Assembly: GCF_009711935.1 (NCBI RefSeq)
Contig: NZ_VIKX01000005.1
Coordinates: forward strand, 16,130-56,335
From: Dolichospermum sp. UHCC 0259
Lineage (GTDB): Bacteria; Cyanobacteriota; Cyanobacteriia; Cyanobacteriales; Nostocaceae
Direction of reading: 5' to 3'
Length of the DNA stretch: 40,206 nt
Under the pieces are notes generated by a model. The model worked only from the letters and a program-made list of their open reading frames with translations. It searched no databases and had not been told where the DNA came from. Shown here one piece after another: positions 23,875 to 31,113 of the stretch. The translations under genes were made by a program, and so were the position numbers. The stretch's first letter is position 1. The number at the start of each line of letters is the position of its first letter.

Positions 23875-25686
23875 TTACACCCCATACTGTTCTACCTGCA
23901 TATTCCATAGGGACGTATATTCGCCTCCCAGTTGTAAAAGTTCTTGGTGAGTACCATCTTCAATTAAATGACCATCTTTGAGGACTAATATCCGGTCAGC
24001 CATTCGCACTGAGGCTAATCTGTGGGTAATGAGAATGGTAGTTTTTCCTTCCGCTAGTTCCACAAAGCGCAAGTAGAAATCACACTCGCTGCGGGGGTCT
24101 AGTGCTGCGGTAGGTTCATCGAGAAGGAGTATTTGGGCTTCTTTGCGGACAAAGGCACGAGCTAGAGCTAATTTTTGCCATTGTCCTCCAGAAAGTTCTG
24201 TACCACCAAACTGTTTACCCAATTGTGTATCTTCTCCACTGGGAAAATCATCCACCAGTTTGGCGATATCGGCTTTTTCTACCGCATATCTGAGAATTTC
24301 TCGATTTTCTAGGGCGGCTAAATTTCCTAAGGCGATATTTTCTCCCAGGGTGAGCGAGTAATGTCCAAAGTCTTGGAAAACCCCTGCAATTTGCTGTCGC
24401 CACTGGTCTAAATTCAAATCTCTGAGGTCTATACCATCAACGATAATCCGTCCTGTGGTGGGGTCGTAGAGCCTGGTTAATAGCTTAACTAGAGTAGTTT
24501 TACCTGCGCCATTTTCTCCAACTATGGCTACTGTTTGTCCTGGGTAAAGGGTGAAAGAAATATCCTTGAGCGCTAATCTACCATCTGGGTAGTGAAAATC
24601 AACTTGATCAAAAGTAATACCTGAACGAATTGGAGTGGGGATTTTTACTCCAGGTATGTTCAATACCATTGGGGTGGGACTGTCGAGAAAGTTGAAAAAC
24701 TGCTGCATATAAATAATATTCTCCAGTAAATCCAACCAATGACTGACAAATCTTTCTAAATTATTCTGGAAATAAGTTAATGATTGTACGAATAAAAGGA
24801 CATTTCCTGGGCTTAACTGTCCTCTAAAAGCTTGCTTGACTACCCAATAGAAAGAAAATCCGTTTCCTAATGTACTGAGAATAGCTAAACTAGATGACCA
24901 AAATGCTTGTTTACCTCGCAAATGCCGCATGGATTGATGTAAAGATTGAAACGCTTGTCCGTAAAGCTGCATAAAAAATGCACCTAGCTGAAACAATCTA
25001 ATTTCTTTGGCATAGGTGTCAGTGAGCATTACTGTCGTGTAATACTCCATTTTTCGGGCTTGGGGACTGTTTTCAAATAAAGTGATCCAAATCGCTCTAC
25101 CATATTGGGAAGAAACTACTATTTGGGGTATAGTGGCGATCGCAATTACCAATGGTATCCAAAAAGCGAGGGGAATTAATAGCCCAATTACCACAATTAA
25201 AGTAATCAATGAGCGACTTAACTCCACCAAATTCTCAACTAGGTTTAACGGTTTATAGCTAACTTGTTGTTGAAGAATTTGTAACTCATCATAAAATTCA
25301 GCATCTTCAAAACGGCTCAAGTCTGCAAAACTATCAGCTTTTCGCATTAATAATAAACTAATGTGAGCCGCTAATTTATCATTGAGATTTCCTTGCAGTG
25401 CAAATATCCAAGGATAAAGAAGGGTTTCTAATAGCAAAGCTCCCACCCATGCTGCTACCAAAAACCACAAAATTGAATCATCTAATGCTTTACCAGTTGT
25501 TAAGGCTGTAGCCACAGTATCTACCACTAGTTTGGTAATCCAAACACTAACTCCAGGAAGAAACCCCTGTAATAAAGTTACAGCCATTAAAAACACCATT
25601 TCTTGAGGTGCTGCTGTCCATAACAAGGGTAAGGAACGTAATAAAACTCTACTGTAATCTTCAACCCAAACTCTTAAATCACTCAT
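23875..25686 (-). CDS. ABC exporter, fused permease-ATPase
   Basis: A 603-residue half-size ABC exporter. The N-terminal ~330 residues form a six-helix type I exporter domain, starting directly with MSDLRVWVEDYSRVLL, so there is no C39 peptidase domain. The ATPase has Walker A GENGAGKTT (~residue 387-395), the signature LSGGQWQKLALARA (~498-511), Walker B ILLLDEPTAALD (~516-527) and the H-loop ITHRLAS. It works as a homodimer. It is divergent from the azole-peptide cluster (1.1 kb apart), and family relatives without a peptidase domain are frequent near peptide natural-product genes, so export of that peptide is a reasonable inference. Confidence 0.93.
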   Translation of the reverse strand: MSDLRVWVEDYSRVLLRSLPLLWTAAPQEMVFLMAVTLLQGFLPGVSVWITKLVVDTVATALTTGKALDDSILWFLVAAWVGALLLETLLYPWIFALQGNLNDKLAAHISLLLMRKADSFADLSRFEDAEFYDELQILQQQVSYKPLNLVENLVELSRSLITLIVVIGLLIPLAFWIPLVIAIATIPQIVVSSQYGRAIWITLFENSPQARKMEYYTTVMLTDTYAKEIRLFQLGAFFMQLYGQAFQSLHQSMRHLRGKQAFWSSSLAILSTLGNGFSFYWVVKQAFRGQLSPGNVLLFVQSLTYFQNNLERFVSHWLDLLENIIYMQQFFNFLDSPTPMVLNIPGVKIPTPIRSGITFDQVDFHYPDGRLALKDISFTLYPGQTVAIVGENGAGKTTLVKLLTRLYDPTTGRIIVDGIDLRDLNLDQWRQQIAGVFQDFGHYSLTLGENIALGNLAALENREILRYAVEKADIAKLVDDFPSGEDTQLGKQFGGTELSGGQWQKLALARAFVRKEAQILLLDEPTAALDPRSECDFYLRFVELAEGKTTILITHRLASVRMADRILVLKDGHLIEDGTHQELLQLGGEYTSLWNMQVEQYGV

Positions 25687-25803
25687 TAATTAACCCTGAT
25701 TTTTTATAAAATGTTAGAGGTTGTTTGAAAAGTTTTAGGTTGTGATTTTAGGCACTTACCTTTAAATTTTCGGTTTACCTACTTAATAAATCTAGTTATT
25801 ACT

Positions 25804-26022
25804 TAGGGCTTGCTGATAGCGTAGCGTAAGCCATATAAACCGAAAACCTAGATATATTAAGAGTTTCCTGGTTAAAAAAGTGAATTAGGTGCAAGGAATA
25901 AGGATTGAAACCATTAAAAACCTATCACTTTCTGGAATTTGAGACTATTCTTATCTCCTTCTAGTTCTTCCTCCTGACTCCTGACTCCTAGCCCTCACAG
26001 ATAACTTTTTCAGCAAACCCTA
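25804..26022. mobile_element. MITE-like element with TAGGGCTTGCTGA ends
   Basis: The left end TAGGGCTTGCTGA (25804-25816) and the right end TCAGCAAACCCTA (26010-26022) are inverted repeats with one mismatch. The 219-base interior has no gene but contains a GCGTAGCGTAAGCC dispersed repeat and CTCCTGACTCCTGACTCC. A solo end of the same type lies at 10586. It is probably a non-autonomous insertion. Between 25687 and 25803 is spacer with a TTTTCGGTTTA/TAAACCGAAAA inverted pair spanning into the element. Confidence 0.55.
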
Positions 26023-26308
26023 CTTAGAAGAGTTTATTCTTCAAAAATAAAATATGCAGTGATCAAATTCCATCCCTTTTAGTCTTGACCAGCAATCACT
26101 CACTGGCAAATTTATCAGGGATTTTTTCGGATTCTGCTATCTATTACTTTAATATTTTACTTTTGAAAATTTTTGTTCTCCACTTCTTAAGGATGAATAT
26201 TTCCCAAATTTTCAACTATATGCTGTCTGACAACCTTACTAAAGGAGTAAATACAAAGAAATAGAACTACGCTTTTAAATCGGCTATGAGCATTATTTTA
26301 AATTTGCT

Positions 26309-26600
26309 TTAACTACAAAATTACCTAAAATTACAAGAATTTGATTCATCGTTAGCACAATTTCATAAATTGAGCCTGAATCTATCAAGAGATAAAATAA
26401 TACTACTCAAGAAAGAAGAAAATTGTCTAGAAAAAGATATTCTTGTAGAAGTTGGATGAACAAATAAAGACATAATTGGCAATTCTGACAAGAGCAATTT
26501 TTATAAAAGACAAGGTTTTACGGAATATCAATTCCATCGACTAGTTGCCCGGACTGATCATAAACTGATTTTGCTCTTTTATGGACTAGTAGATTTTTGA
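26309..26600 (+). pseudogene. Decayed GNAT-like acetyltransferase fragment
   Basis: One frame ending at the TGA of 26598-26600 reads protein-like sequence: LQEFDSSLAQFHKLSLNLS, then ILVEVG, an internal TGA, then DKSNFYKRQGFTEYQFHRL and ARTDHKLILLFYG. FYKRQGF resembles motif B of GNAT N-acetyltransferases. The in-frame stop at about residue 50, the lack of a start codon and the lack of an N-terminal half mark it as a remnant. Between 26023 and 26308, and from 26601 to 26780, I see no gene; the latter should hold the promoter of the precursor gene. Confidence 0.4.
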
Positions 26601-26794
26601 AAATGAGTCTTCATGTTTTTTAAACTATACCTGTATCGGGGGTAATAGTTAGGCATTAATAATTACTTGATTTTCTGATTATTCTTCAAATTTGTGAATA
26701 CTGAATGACTCAAAAAATCATCACGGCTTTTCATAAACTCAAATACAGATTTGTAACCAGGTTATTGAATTTAAGTTAAAAGGAGTAGGTGACA

Positions 26795-27148
26795 ATGCTG
26801 GCAGAAAAAACACTGAATCAACCGACAATAGAAATGCGTTTGGTAGATCAAGCCGACAAATTAGAACGACTTCTGTTGTCTGAAGAGGAAATAGCAGCTT
26901 TAGAGAAATTAGCAATGTCGGAACTATTCGACTCTACAACTACTCAAAGATGGTTTGCTAATTGCGGTGGCTGTCGCGGTTGTGGTGGCTGTCGCGGTTG
27001 TCGTGGTTGTGGTGGTTGTCGTGGCTGTGGCTGTCGTGGCTGTGGTGGTTGTAGACCTTGCGGTGGCTGTGGTGGCTGTAAATTTGCCGATGATGGGACA
27101 GCATCAAATTTCATGGAAGACCTTGATGAGGTTGGATTTGGATACTAA
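26795..27148 (+). CDS. Azole-peptide (TOMM/LAP) precursor, Cys-triplet core
   Basis: A 117-residue precursor from the ATG at 26795, which has AGGAG nine bases upstream; the in-frame GTG at 26789 is too close to that site. Residues 1-56 are an acidic, helical leader (KLERLLLSEEEIAALEKLAM...). Residues 57-95 are the core: 14 Cys in CGG/CRG units of three residues, with one two-residue unit (CG) and one CRP. Twelve of 14 Cys follow a Gly, and the core has no Ser or Thr, so only thiazol(in)es would form. Residues 96-117 are an acidic follower ending EVGFGY. The pattern resembles Bacillus heterocycloanthracin precursors. Cyclodehydratase genes follow directly. A metal-binding role is the alternative but context argues against it. 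Confidence 0.88.
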   Translation: MLAEKTLNQPTIEMRLVDQADKLERLLLSEEEIAALEKLAMSELFDSTTTQRWFANCGGCRGCGGCRGCRGCGGCRGCGCRGCGGCRPCGGCGGCKFADDGTASNFMEDLDEVGFGY

Positions 27149-27237
27149 CTAAACCTGAAGATAGAACAGGGATTTAGTAATTTGAGAAACCGTATTTCTT
27201 GAGTTAATAATCATCAAATCTGACTAGAAAAGTCAAT

Positions 27238-27297
27238 AGAAACCCTGTTTTTATTCAATATTTTTTTGTTGACAAAAACAGGGTTTTTAATTTTTTT
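27238..27297 (+). terminator. Strong hairpin with T-tract between precursor and enzyme genes
   Basis: AAACCCTGTTTTT (27240-27252) and AAAAACAGGGTTT (27274-27286) pair perfectly over 13 bp, extended by A-T and G-T pairs, and are followed by TTAATTTTTTT. It sits between precursor and E1-like gene. It should act as a terminator with partial read-through, so that precursor mRNA exceeds enzyme mRNA, or as a 3' stabiliser of the precursor transcript. Confidence 0.8.
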
Positions 27298-27339
27298 GAT
27301 TGCTATTGATAACAGGATTCAATTTTTGCAATAAAGTCT

Positions 27340-28473
27340 ATGAAATTAAATGATGGTCAGCGACTCCGGCTACTAGAACACGTTGTGATTAATGTGATGC
27401 CGGCAGATTGCAGTGGGGAAGAAAGTATGATATTTAATACAACACGGCGAACGCTGAGAGTGCAGGGTCAAGCTCTGCATAATGTAGAAAACATTGTTTT
27501 ACCTTTACTAGATGGCGATCGCACAATAGGAGAAATCCGCGATGCAATTGGCGAACAATTGACAGATTCTTCCCTCAATCAATGTTTAGAATTTTTGATG
27601 GACAATCGCCTAGTAGAGGAGTCTCTAGAAAATACAGATGATTTAGATAGTCGTGCTTATTTACTTCCTCAAATCAGCCTTTATCATGAATTAGGCTTTG
27701 ACCAAAAAGATGCTCGGAAACACTTAGCTAATGCCAGGATTGCTGTTTTTGGACTGGGAGGTTCGGGACTGATAGCAGCAATTAATTTAGCTACTGCTGG
27801 TATTGGCTTTGTCCGTTTGTGCGATGATGCCTGTATTCTGCCGTCGGATTCTCTGATGATGTCAGGTTCGGGATTGAATAAAATCGGTGCTTTTCGGGGT
27901 GTGGAAGCCGCTCGACAGATTGAAGCCATTGGTGGAGTTACTCAAACTGAAATTGTTACAGATGATTTAAATGACGATGCAACCATCAATCCTTTGTTGG
28001 CGGACGTTGATCTGGTGATTGTTGCTACTGATGCCGTATCTGTAAATCTCGCCTATCGCTTGAATAGACTATGCCTGAAGATGCAGCGCCCATTGCTACC
28101 AGGTGGGGCGGCTGGGATTGAGGGAAATGTCGGTCCCCTGGTTTTTGCCAAGGATGGACCCTGTTATCTATGCTATCGAATGCGGTCTATGGCTTGTTCT
28201 AAGTTTCCAGAGGCAGAATTGGCGGTTGAACAGTTGCTCAACAGGGAACGGCTTTCTCAACCACGTCTGCGGGAAAATTTACCGATAGGTCAGATGTTGG
28301 TGGGAAGTTACATGGCTCTGGATGCGGTAAAGATGATGCTCGGTCTACCTATAGCTACTGACGGAAAACTACTACATATAGACTTACTTGGTACAAAACT
28401 TACTCATAACGTTGTCCTCAAAAAACCAGGTTGTCCCCATTGTTCAGTAAAGACGGGGAACGGTAAAAGATAG
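27340..28473 (+). CDS. TOMM leader-binding E1-like (ThiF-family) cyclodehydratase partner
   Basis: A 377-residue protein of the SagC/TOMM 'C' class. Residues ~1-110 form a winged-helix leader-recognition (RRE-like) region (LLDGDRTIGEIRDAIGEQL..CLEFLMDNRLVEE). From ~130 comes the E1/ThiF Rossmann fold with FGLGGSG (137-143) and DVDLVIVATDA. C275/C278 (CYLC) and C365/C368 (CPHC) form the structural zinc site. Usual adenylating residues are hard to find, as expected for family members that only bind and present the leader to YcaO. It would deliver the precursor to the YcaO enzyme encoded 11 bases downstream. Confidence 0.9.
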   Translation: MKLNDGQRLRLLEHVVINVMPADCSGEESMIFNTTRRTLRVQGQALHNVENIVLPLLDGDRTIGEIRDAIGEQLTDSSLNQCLEFLMDNRLVEESLENTDDLDSRAYLLPQISLYHELGFDQKDARKHLANARIAVFGLGGSGLIAAINLATAGIGFVRLCDDACILPSDSLMMSGSGLNKIGAFRGVEAARQIEAIGGVTQTEIVTDDLNDDATINPLLADVDLVIVATDAVSVNLAYRLNRLCLKMQRPLLPGGAAGIEGNVGPLVFAKDGPCYLCYRMRSMACSKFPEAELAVEQLLNRERLSQPRLRENLPIGQMLVGSYMALDAVKMMLGLPIATDGKLLHIDLLGTKLTHNVVLKKPGCPHCSVKTGNGKR

Positions 28474-28484
28474 GAGAGAATACA

Positions 28485-29822
28485 GTGAATACAGCGATTG
28501 CGCGGAGCGCAGCACCAGAGGTGATCGCAAGTCCCCGCTGGCAAGATTTAGTCAGCCCCCATACTGGCATTATTCGATCCTTAGATAGATTCACCAAGCC
28601 TTATACAGAGTTCGATTTTCCGGTGTTGTGGCAAGCCGAATTAGCCAATTTCCAACTTCGTAAACAGCAGGATGATTTACGTTACGGTGTCGGGAGAGGC
28701 ATGACCGATGAACAAGCCATTTTTGGGGCTGTGGGCGAAGCTATAGAAAGATACTGTGGTGGTATTGTTGATCATCGGCAACTAATGGTTGGTAGCTACG
28801 AAGAATTAAGTTATCGCGCCGTTTCTCCTTCAGTTTTTTCTCCTTTTTCTGACCAACAATACTCTCACCCAAACTTCCCTTTTCCAGCTTTCAATCCGAC
28901 AACGCAGACTTCGTGGATAAATGCCCTTTCTTTATCCAGTAACCAACAGGTTTTAGTTCCAGCCTTTTTGGTTTATTTGGACTGGGACGGCAACCAACCA
29001 GGAGATCATATTTTACCTGTTAGTTCTAACGGTATGGCTAGTGGACCATCTTGGGAGTTTGCTGCCTACCGGGGGTTGTGCGAATTAATTGAACGTGATG
29101 CTTTCATCATTACTTGGTTAAATCGCTTACCTGCTCCGCGCATCTATTTTGACCACCTGCCAGGAATTGAGACAGAAATTGCCCGCCATTACGCCCGCTT
29201 TGGCATTGAATTAGTTGTCTTCGAGTTAATTACTGATATTCAGGTCCCAGTTTTCATGGCCATGTTAATTGACCGTTCGGGCAAAGGTCCGGCTGTCTCC
29301 ACTGGTATGGGATGTCATCTTGATGCACCAACGGCTTTCCACAAGGCAGTTTTTGAAGTTTGTCAGGCTCGCTTTGGTGACATAGAACGGATGAAAACTG
29401 CGGCTGGGGCTAATCTTCATCAATATAGTGATATTCAGAATTTAGATGATCACAATGCTTTTTTCTACACAACATCTCGGTTAAATGAGTTGGATTTTCT
29501 GTTTCATCATGATCAATCTTGCCAAGTTGAATATCTACCAACTTACGAATCTGCATCAGAAGCGGAGAATTTGCAATCAGTAGTTACCAAGTTGCATTCA
29601 GTGGGTGTTGAACCTTATGTAGTGGAAATTACCGCCCCTGATATCGCCTCTCTTGGTTTCCGAGTGGTGCGGACTTTAGCCAGTGAATTAGTCCCTATCT
29701 ATTTTGGTTATGGACAAGAGCCATTAGGAACTCGACGGTTGTTTGAAGTCCCAGAAAGGTTGGGTTATGGTGGCCGACGGACTGAAAATGACTTAAATCC
29801 CTGTCCACATCCGATGGCTTAA
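28485..29822 (+). CDS. YcaO-domain azoline cyclodehydratase
   Basis: A 445-residue YcaO protein (TOMM 'D' protein). The GTG start has AGGAGAG upstream. ATP/Mg-binding motifs are GAVGEAIERY (E85, E88) and GLCELIERDAF (E200, E203), with the intermediate SSNGMASG segment. It activates peptide amides with ATP and cyclises Cys (or Ser/Thr) side chains to azolines. It ends NPCPHPMA, a Pro-rich tail similar to the PxPxP end needed for cyclodehydration in characterised relatives, which supports heterocycle formation over thioamidation. It lies in an operon with the E1-like gene upstream and the dehydrogenase 18 bases downstream. Confidence 0.95.
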   Translation: MNTAIARSAAPEVIASPRWQDLVSPHTGIIRSLDRFTKPYTEFDFPVLWQAELANFQLRKQQDDLRYGVGRGMTDEQAIFGAVGEAIERYCGGIVDHRQLMVGSYEELSYRAVSPSVFSPFSDQQYSHPNFPFPAFNPTTQTSWINALSLSSNQQVLVPAFLVYLDWDGNQPGDHILPVSSNGMASGPSWEFAAYRGLCELIERDAFIITWLNRLPAPRIYFDHLPGIETEIARHYARFGIELVVFELITDIQVPVFMAMLIDRSGKGPAVSTGMGCHLDAPTAFHKAVFEVCQARFGDIERMKTAAGANLHQYSDIQNLDDHNAFFYTTSRLNELDFLFHHDQSCQVEYLPTYESASEAENLQSVVTKLHSVGVEPYVVEITAPDIASLGFRVVRTLASELVPIYFGYGQEPLGTRRLFEVPERLGYGGRRTENDLNPCPHPMA

Positions 29823-29840
29823 AATGAGGAAATTAGAACA

Positions 29841-30569
29841 ATGCACACAGCCAATGAACCTCTGGAGTTAGCTCTTCTCTATCATTTGAACTCTCCAGTC
29901 CCGAAAAGTTATGTTAAGCGTGTTCCGGCTACTGAACTGCGATATCTGCCAGATGCTCCTTTTTTAGAACTGCCACCAGCACCACGGGATAACCTGCTGT
30001 CGGAACTTTTAGCACGACGTTCTTCTGTGCGATCATTTGAGCATCAGGTGATGCCACTCGTCTCCCTAGCTCAACTGCTGGATGCAGGATGTGGACTCAA
30101 TGGACTGCGTGAGGTAGATAATCAATGCTATGAGGCTCGCAATTCTCCTTCTGCGGGGGGACTTTATCCCCTTGAGGTGTTCGTATCTACGCAAGTGGTG
30201 GAAGGTTTGGTTAGCGGACTATATCACTATGAACCTCGCGGACATGGGCTACATTGGGTGAATGATTCCGTACCAACAGATTTTATAGAACCATTTTTGC
30301 AGCAGGATTATATTGTCAATGCCAATGCTTTGTTTGTGTTTACATCGGTTTTTATGCGCTCAATGGGCAAATATGGAGCGCGAGGCTATCGTTTTGCGCT
30401 GTTGGAGGCTGGTCATCAAGCTGAAAATATCTGTCTAATGGCTGGGCAATTGGGGCTGGATAGTCTTTGTATCGGTGGTTTTCATGATCTGAGTTTAAAT
30501 GCTATGTTGGGGATTGATGGGCAACGTCATGCGGCTATTTACTGTGTTGCTGTGGGCAGGAAAGGATGA
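29841..30569 (+). CDS. SagB/McbC-type FMN azoline dehydrogenase
   Basis: A 242-residue SagB-type nitroreductase-fold protein. RRSSVRSFEHQVM is the FMN-binding N-terminal motif, NSPSAGGLYPLEVFV is the SagB signature, and YGARGYRFALLEAGHQAENICL followed by LGLDSLCIGGFHD completes the fold. In this family FMN oxidises thiazoline and oxazoline rings to thiazoles and oxazoles. It is last in the three-enzyme operon. Its presence means mature product should contain aromatic thiazoles. No terminator is obvious after the stop. Confidence 0.93.
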   Translation: MHTANEPLELALLYHLNSPVPKSYVKRVPATELRYLPDAPFLELPPAPRDNLLSELLARRSSVRSFEHQVMPLVSLAQLLDAGCGLNGLREVDNQCYEARNSPSAGGLYPLEVFVSTQVVEGLVSGLYHYEPRGHGLHWVNDSVPTDFIEPFLQQDYIVNANALFVFTSVFMRSMGKYGARGYRFALLEAGHQAENICLMAGQLGLDSLCIGGFHDLSLNAMLGIDGQRHAAIYCVAVGRKG

Positions 30570-30612
30570 ATGTGTCTCACGCTCCAGGCGCAAAGAGGAG
30601 AAGTTTGAATTA

Positions 30613-30708
30613 TTATTTACCACTGGTAAAGGTAACACCTTGAATCAAGTAGCGGTTAAAGAAGGCATAAATAGGTAAAACTATGTGCCAAAAAATTCCC
30701 CAGGCATT
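30613..30708 (-). pseudogene. Remnant of sugar ABC-transporter permease C-terminus
   Basis: The minus strand reads NAWGIFWHIVLPI followed by YAFFNRYLIQGVTFTSGK and a stop. The first part is the EAA-loop style of MalG-type carbohydrate permeases and the last is their typical C-terminus. They are directly joined, so the intervening ~70 residues were lost. No upstream portion remains because the palindromic element at 30714 lies next to it. The call rests on short motifs. Confidence 0.5.
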
Positions 30709-30713
30709 TAAAC

Positions 30714-30831
30714 TATACTAAACACGGTTGAGACATGGACTTTTACAAAATCACGAAAACCCCAGATTTGTAGGGGTTTAGCTCATGCTTTACCCCTACC
30801 CATATCAAGTAATTAAACCGTGTTGAGTATA
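30714..30831. mobile_element. Palindromic MITE-like element (TATACTAAACACGGTT ends)
   Basis: TATACTAAACACGGTT (30714-30729) and its inverted partner AACCGTGTTGAGTATA (30816-30831) bound a 118-base element. Inside, GTAGGGGTTTAGC and GCTTTACCCCTAC form a second palindrome. No ORF. From 30832 to 31113 an AT-rich stretch has a plus-strand frame with hydrophobic residues (LTGLGTIILLFVTYFSFFPF) but no start codon; I do not count it as a gene. The histidine kinase promoter should be here. Confidence 0.6.
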
Positions 30832-31113
30832 TTTAGGGAAATTTACAAAAAATCGCCCCATCATAAAAATAAAAGTAGCATTAACCGGACTCGGAACAAT
30901 CATTTTACTTTTCGTTACATATTTCAGTTTTTTTCCGTTCACTTACTTAGAAAATTTTAACTCTGGCGTTAATTTTGTGATATGTTTAAGTGTATTATTA
31001 TTTTTAAGCTCGTAAATTAGTTAGACATAACCAAAAGAAAGTCTGGAGTTGATAGACAGAAATTTCTCTGTCTCAATCACTACTCAGACAAATAGCTGCT
31101 CCAGAGAAGACAG

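Noticed and set aside
26955-27152. Valine-rich 65-codon frame inside the precursor gene
   Set aside because: It is the shifted reading of the TGTGGTGGC-type repeat and has no start context; the Cys/Gly frame has the Shine-Dalgarno site and the leader.
30840-31020. Hydrophobic plus-strand frame LTGLGTIILLFVTYFSFFPF
   Set aside because: No start codon or ribosome site, and no family match that I could name; it may be a remnant but support is too thin.
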